Source of the DNA: Rhyzopertha dominica
Lineage: Eukaryota > Arthropoda > Insecta > Coleoptera > Bostrichidae
Reading direction: 5' to 3'
DNA length: 64,000 nt
Assembly: GCA_025024175.1 (NCBI GenBank)
Contig: QCXZ01000001.1
Span: forward strand, 34,776,942-34,840,941
In this document: positions 58,271-64,000 of the stretch, one piece after another
Layout: each line of letters starts with the position of its first letter
How positions within the stretch are numbered: the stretch's first letter is position 1
Position numbers and translations under genes: made by a program
The notes under the pieces: model-generated
What the model saw: only the letters and a program-made list of their open reading frames with translations
What the model was told of the DNA's origin: nothing
The model's database searches: none

Positions 58271-58404
58271 TTGCAAAAAATAAACAAAATTATAAACCAA
58301 AAAGAAAAACTAAACAATAACAATCATCCCAAAAACGATATTAATAAATGGATCAAAAACATATCTAACACAATAATACCTAATGACATTATACAAACAC
58401 TTCT
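58271..58404 (+). pseudogene. Inverted N-terminal segment of the Penelope ORF
   Basis: On the plus strand, opposite to the main ORF, codons read QKINKIINQKEKL, then NNNNHPKNDINKWIKNISNT, then IIPNDIIQTL, with the same A-rich codon use as the main ORF. KWIKN(I/L)S..IIP..IIQ.LL is the block that in Penelope proteins lies directly before the F-x-IP block, and the main ORF on the minus strand begins with FFAIPI at 58280-58263. So this is the missing N-terminal piece turned around at a junction near 58274. Confidence 0.65.
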
Positions 58405-60630
58405 GATTAATTATTTTCTATATTCAAAGCTACTGTTAATTCCGAGTGCAATTGCAAATTCTAATATGTATAATAAGTAGTTATTTGATGCCACATTTCA
58501 TGAACTTTTTCATTATGTATGGACGATGTTAATGATCCCTACTGTTTTGTGGCTACTCGTAAAAACGACCAACTTTAAATAAACGGCCAATACAAAAATT
58601 GCCATCAAGCACTCGAAAATGTTTATCAATCTGCAGCCGTAAAATTTTAACGGCTTGGCCTCTTTACAACAATTTATTTGCAGTAAAATAGTTTTATCTC
58701 AAGAATGCATGCATGGCGCGGCTTTTATTCAAGCAAGCCTATATTTATCTTCTTATCTGCATAAAACAGGCTATATTTACTTACACAATGTGGTTTAAAC
58801 AATGTTTCCGGGGGAAACTTTACTGAATTCCTTAATGTAATAAAGTCAACGCACCACTTTAAAGACCCATAAAAGGTCTTTAGAAGGATAATAAACACGA
58901 AGCTTCTATTAAACAATTTTAAAATAGTGTTGAAAATGCGATCATAGCAAGTTACAGGCAGCGAATAGGTGAGCAAGAATATGTATATTAAAGATTATAT
59001 TATTAACGTCCTCGGATGTAAGTTTTACCTCGCTGTGGTGTAAATGATATTCTTAGATGATGTATCAAGTTTAGCCAAGCATCTCACATTATGTTTACCA
59101 CGTTAGCAATCAGAAACTTAGATCTAGCTGTTCCCTGCAAAAGTATCCAAAGCGCTAGCAAGAAAAATTCACCTACGCAATGTATATCGACAATAGTATA
59201 TTTCCTGAGATTCACAAAATTGTGTGGTCTAATGCTATATGAAAATTGATAACTATACGCATCACTCAGGTTTATTTGCTAAATAATTGCATTATTGCTT
59301 CCTAAAAAGTAACAGAGCCATGTGTTCTATTTTCTCATACAAACAGGCCTTAAAAAGCTTCAAGTCAATTCCAGCAATCTAAAAAGGTTTCCATTGAACC
59401 CTCACGACATGTACTAAAGTTCCCAGGCAGCGCACCGTGACTGCACCTGTTGGAAGGTTGAATCTAGGGCCCCTTTGATTGTGTACACATAACGCCCCAT
59501 ATGGCTTACACGACAAAAAAAATCACTACAATTAGGTATCCGAATAAGGTTATTCAAGGCATATCCGCATTCTGTGAATACAATAATCTACAGCAATGTT
59601 GAATAAAAATGAGTAAGTAATATAAAATTAAAGATATGCAAACACAAATGTATATTAAATAGCGAAATGCAATCAGCCCATTGCTTCTTTTATAAAATTC
59701 TCATTATGTTTTAATTTTAAACTAGAAACATTTCATAGAATCAGATAACGTTGCGTTTTTATACTATTAAAGGACGCAACAAGTTAAATTCGTTTATAAA
59801 CAAAAAAAAATTTCTTCAGTTTTTCAATGCATCAGCTATATCCTTATTAAAATTACGGGTGTATCGAAGATACAGCTCACCCACATTTTTTTAATGGCAA
59901 TTAACCGATTTTTGGGCGAAATTCTATTGCTTTTTTATATTAGAAATTTTTTTTCGTAAAAAATCACGTCCTTAAGTAATAGTGAACATGCTTTATTAAA
60001 GCATGTTTTGCAGGTGTCAATACTGGTTTTTATTCATTTGATAATAATTCTACAAAAAAAAGTAAAGTGGTTAAATAAATAAGTGGTTGGTTGTTTTTTT
60101 TCCAGTTTTTTCATAACAGTTTAAATGTTAATAATTATTGAATTTGCAAACGGTGAAACACAATGAAACTGAACGAATTAGAATCCTAATGATGACTGGT
60201 TATAGCGATTATTCACCAAGACAATAATAACAAAATTACGTCAAATTCTCGTATTCACCAAGATATTCGTCCTCAGAATCCACAGTGTCCAACTTACGAG
60301 TAGTTAAACAATGAAAAAAAAAGAACATGCAAAATACATCTTAAGGTACTGACGTCTTAAATAGGATACATATGAAGTTCAAGTTTTTGAACTTAGCATT
60401 ATGGGTAATGTGACCAATGAAAATGCATTTTGCAAACAATATTTCATTTTTGAATCCACGGATCTCAATGCATCCTCAGAAACTAAATGTGTGGCCTGGT
60501 ATTACCTATAATGTGGGCAACACATTATAGCCTATATCTATACCTGAACAAACTGTGTGATAATATTGTATCTGAAGTTGTACATTTTTATTTCCCGATG
60601 AAATTTCGCCGACCATAGTCACAGTTTGGA
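58405..60630. other. No gene recognised
   Basis: AT-rich sequence without motifs or paired repeats. Confidence 0.5.
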
Positions 60631-60780
60631 TTTAATGTTCTCCCAGGTTGGTGGATATGATGTACTAGAATTACTGAATGACCTGATAGGTCGTCCGATT
60701 TAATTCCATTGGATTTCTCCCTCTGGAGTCATTTAAATTGTCTTATGGTGTACGAGGAAAAACATGAAATTTTCTAGAGC
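60631..60780 (+). pseudogene. Tc1/mariner transposase fossil, third-Asp region
   Basis: Broken plus-strand blocks: LPGWWI, ITE, then PDRSSDLIPLDFSLWSHLNC, a decayed form of RSPDLTPLDFFLWGHLK around the third catalytic Asp. Only this roughly 40-codon part can be recognised, and it carries stops. It belongs near the rosa-type lineage. Confidence 0.6.
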
Positions 60781-63700
60781 CGAAAGCCGGAATTGGACAC
60801 AAAATGGCTGCAAAAGCGTGATGGATGAGCTATAGGCGACGAGCACATGCCGCTTTGCAGCGCCTCCCAGCGGGTAACTCACACATTTCTGGTGGGTAAT
60901 CCAAACCTACCTACAGCTTTCTGTCAAAAGGCGGTTTAACATAAAATGGATAGAGTGATATATTTTGGGTTACAAAGCATGAAATTAGATCATCGTACTG
61001 ACAGGGCGTATTAAATACTAAACAGCAATATTGGTAATTATATAGAATACCGTACCTTCGTCAAATAAAGTGAAATTTGGCAAACTCCTAGAACACAGTC
61101 TTCCGGAGCATGAATATCCGTTTCTTGGGGTTGCATCTTATTTTTGAAATGTAAGGTCTAGTGTTTTAACTTCCAATTATTTTATACACACTGTGTTTCT
61201 CCCTGTAGGTACTGCATAGTGTCGCATCCTTTTTTAACGTTTCCTTTACTTTCGGTCGTGCTACGCGAATGTTTTCAAACCACGCAAAGAACGGCCTAAA
61301 CACCTAAATCTGTTTGAAACCACACTCGCCAGTCGCGTTACCACACCGCATACGGAACAACACGGTGCATCGTAACGCAGGTCCACTCATTTTTCAAAAA
61401 CCAGACGCAACCGCAGAAAATTAATTTCAGATTTTCAGATTTACCTTCAGAAGGCAGTGTTTTAGTTGTGTGATATCAAGTAAAATGCCTTACATACTCA
61501 TTTTCTCTGTGGATGCTGCTAATCCACAATTTGCAACGTCCTTCATGAGGTTTGGATGGAAAGCAATAAAATTTAACCGATTTGACTGAGTTTGCATAAC
61601 TGTTACTTACACGCAAAGAGCATACATATCAAATAATATATCTACTGGTGTAATTCTTTGATCACTAGACATGCATAAATAAGAGAATTAGTTAAGTTAG
61701 GCTACAGTAAACTGTAGTTTACCCACCAAAAATGCCAAGTTTCACGGATGGTGGCGCCAATTCGCTCATCGTCTATAGCCAAGCTTCAGAAGATCTTCAG
61801 TTTAAATAGTTAATTTAATAAAACAATTTATTAATAAAGTATTACGATAGTTACAATTATCATTAAATCAATAAATCCATCAGTACAACCAGCTTTAATA
61901 CAGTTTTTTTGTCGTTTACTTGAAAACACGAATTTTCACAAAAAGTTTGTTATGAAACAGTTTGTTTGAAAAGAGCAATACAAATCCGCAAAAAATTGCT
62001 TGGTTGCCGTTAAAAAATGGAAATGGAAGTGTTTCGACATATGGAAACAGAAGGTACGTTAAGAAACGAAAAATAATGTGCAAAAAAAACTTTTGTTAAG
62101 GATATTTTGCTGTAAAGTTCATACTTTTAAGCCTGTTATTCCATACTTTTGACTAACCTTGAGTAACATTACTGTCATTCAAGTTTGCGATTAATTTAGT
62201 TATACCAAATTTCCGAAGCACACACCTAAATCAATTTAAAAAAAATACACATCAGTGACTTTACTTATATATGCAATTGTATCTCAAACTTGTTGCATTT
62301 TGGGCTTTTTTAATTGCAGAAGGGGACTATTAAATGTATGACCTACTCTTCGAAAACGTAGTCACACGGTCCGGAAGCATTAATTAATAGTCTTCATATT
62401 AACCTAAAAGATGTACCTAATTGCAAAATTGGTGTCACCTTTAGTCTGGCGACGGAAGTTTGCGCAACACGACCGAGTAATAAAAAACTGTTTCGTATCA
62501 TTTGATTATAGGGTCATTAAGCAAGCAATTAGAACATCCACTTGTTGCAATTCGATGAAATTAAAAAGAAATTGAGATCGGCGAACCTTTAACTCCCGGG
62601 TCAATATTAAATCACGTTAATTAAATTATTTAAGCGTATATTAAAAAAGTAATCAGCACAGTTGAACTCACACTATAATTAGATACGCATAAGCAGCACA
62701 GTAGACATGGAACAAACCTATTAAGATTGCGGATGGCACAAACATGCACCAAATATCGACCAACATCTGACCAGCAGTTTTGACGGGCTACGTAGTATAT
62801 CGATTTTAACATCAAATTTGTTACTCTCATTTTCGCTGGACTAGTAAAATTTGATGACAGCTGTAGCAAAATACATGAGACACACAATGGTCGAAAACTT
62901 TCTTGAAGAATAAAATTTTATCAACAAGCGCGTTTTTTATGTTGATAACGATTTTTGCAACTATCCTCAAGTATTTGGAATTTGTTCGATAAAATTGGCA
63001 TGCTAATGTAACCGTTTTATTAAGATAGTATTGTACTGAATTTTAAAAAGATGCATTTGATGTTCTGAATTTATTCACTGTATTTTTATGGATTCACACA
63101 GAATAGAAGTTGATATTACGTTTCCGACAAACCCCATTTTACGTGTTTATTTCTGATAGATGATGAAAAAAATATGATAAAAAGCCAATAATAAAAAAGT
63201 GTACTGGAACATTTTCATTAATTCTTATTCATTCATTAACTGATACTCGTTACCTTTCTAGCATTTAGTTAACCGAAAATTTAATTCCTGTTGGATAATA
63301 GGAAGTGCTTTATTGCAAAATTAGTAGACTTTCGCGACGAATTAGATCTACCAATTGTTTAATGTTCTTTAATCTATTATTTGATATTAAATAACCCTAC
63401 ACAACCATTTCAATATAAATGTCGGCTCATCTTACAAAATAATCGGTTTGAAAATAAAACTCAAGTTGTCCGTGTATATTTTCATCATATTTCTGTTGAA
63501 TAGCGTTTCCTCAGGAACGAAATCCATGCTCAACTAAACATTTTTAACAAAACCCAATTCTTTGATATTTTTTTTTAATTTACTAAAAATAACTGCTCGG
63601 GATGGGTTTCTTGTAGAGTTTAAGTCATATCAGGGATATCAATCAATCATTGGTATTTTTAGATAATATGTTAACATATCATCTAACATTATGGACGCTG

Positions 63701-64000
63701 AAAGTATTCAACCTCGTAATGGGATAATTATTCATCTTTTTTTCATAATCAATCCTTCATTCTTCGCTAAAAAATGCATTATACAGCGGGTGTAACCTTG
63801 TTTGTCTTGAAAATATGTAGAAACAACAGGACCAACCAAATCTCTGCAAACCAAGACCTCATTACAGGCTTGGAATAACCTTACTGTAATTGTGTTTTGT
63901 CCTAAACAGTAATAAAGAATAACGATATCGAAGGTGATATGCGTCCAGTACACTACTCGAGTGAATAAGTTGCCTGCAAAAGACTTTCACACTCCTCGTT
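60781..64000. other. No gene recognised
   Basis: AT-rich sequence; short frames only. The stretch at 61250-61420 is slightly richer in G+C but shows no splice-framed coding signal that I can identify. Confidence 0.5.

Larger units (their letters stand above)
56230..58404 (-). mobile_element. Penelope-like retroelement with intact ORF and inverted 5' end
   Basis: From right to left on the minus strand: an inverted 5' segment (about 58404-58275, coding on the plus strand), then the open frame (58289-56415), then a 3' UTR with a hairpin (about 56250). No LTRs are evident, and no target duplication could be assigned. The codons are extremely A-rich. The long open frame marks this as the youngest element in the window. 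Confidence 0.85.

Overview
This window looks like a stretch of an AT-rich arthropod nuclear genome, most likely an insect. The evidence is a spliced eukaryotic gene with GT/AG introns, long non-coding spans, trinucleotide microsatellites, scattered N's from assembly, and many decayed Class II transposons plus Penelope-like retroelements of kinds common in insects. A beetle or hemipteran would fit, but nothing here fixes the order. There is no sign of bacterial organisation, CRISPR, rRNA or a convincing tRNA.

The only host gene I can name with confidence is canoe (afadin) on the minus strand. Five exons carrying its N-terminal part were resolved at 49012-48889, 33422-33123, 32896-32737, 31190-31065 and 31008-30760. 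All splice phases agree, and together they encode about 316 residues: the N-terminal helix, the first Ras-association domain (RA1), a basic linker and the second (RA2). The FHA, dilute and PDZ parts of afadin were not found. They should lie to the left, possibly outside the window, so 1-30759 is probably canoe intron. A 15.5-kb intron separates the first coding exon from RA1. A second, weak host candidate is a possible first exon on the plus strand near 2.27 kb.

The rest is mostly mobile DNA. From left to right: a terminal-inverted-repeat (TIR) MITE (9-366); a hAT-like MITE with an internal microsatellite (687-1204); a Tc1/mariner deletion derivative (4791-6015); dispersed repeat A (about 7427-8290); a 125-bp tandem duplication (8891-9135); a 0.6-kb repeat present twice (9266-9862 and 12874-13470); a large fold-back made of two opposed copies of a mariner 5' half (10371-11168); a DD34D mariner fossil (13484-13790); a Tc1/mariner C-terminal fossil (26247-26452); a hAT element with an 8-bp target duplication (27761-29362); a Tc1/mariner deletion derivative 62 bp from the canoe RA2 exon (30270-30697); a palindromic MITE in a canoe intron (31943-32261); two DD41D (rosa-type) mariner copies with very long TIRs (35660-37597 and about 46801-48454); a 2.0-kb element with AATTCC arrays near both ends (50471-52485); repeat B (53439-54125); and a Penelope-like element with an intact 555-codon reverse transcriptase/GIY-YIG reading frame (56230-58404).

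The most interesting theme is the Penelope-like material. The long element appears to carry an inverted 5' segment. A second fragment (41915-42385) is bounded by inverted copies of one end. Hammerhead-ribozyme-like cores (CUGANGA, stem II, GAAA) occur at four further places. I see no wholly new multi-gene system; the window is best read as a canoe locus crowded with transposons.
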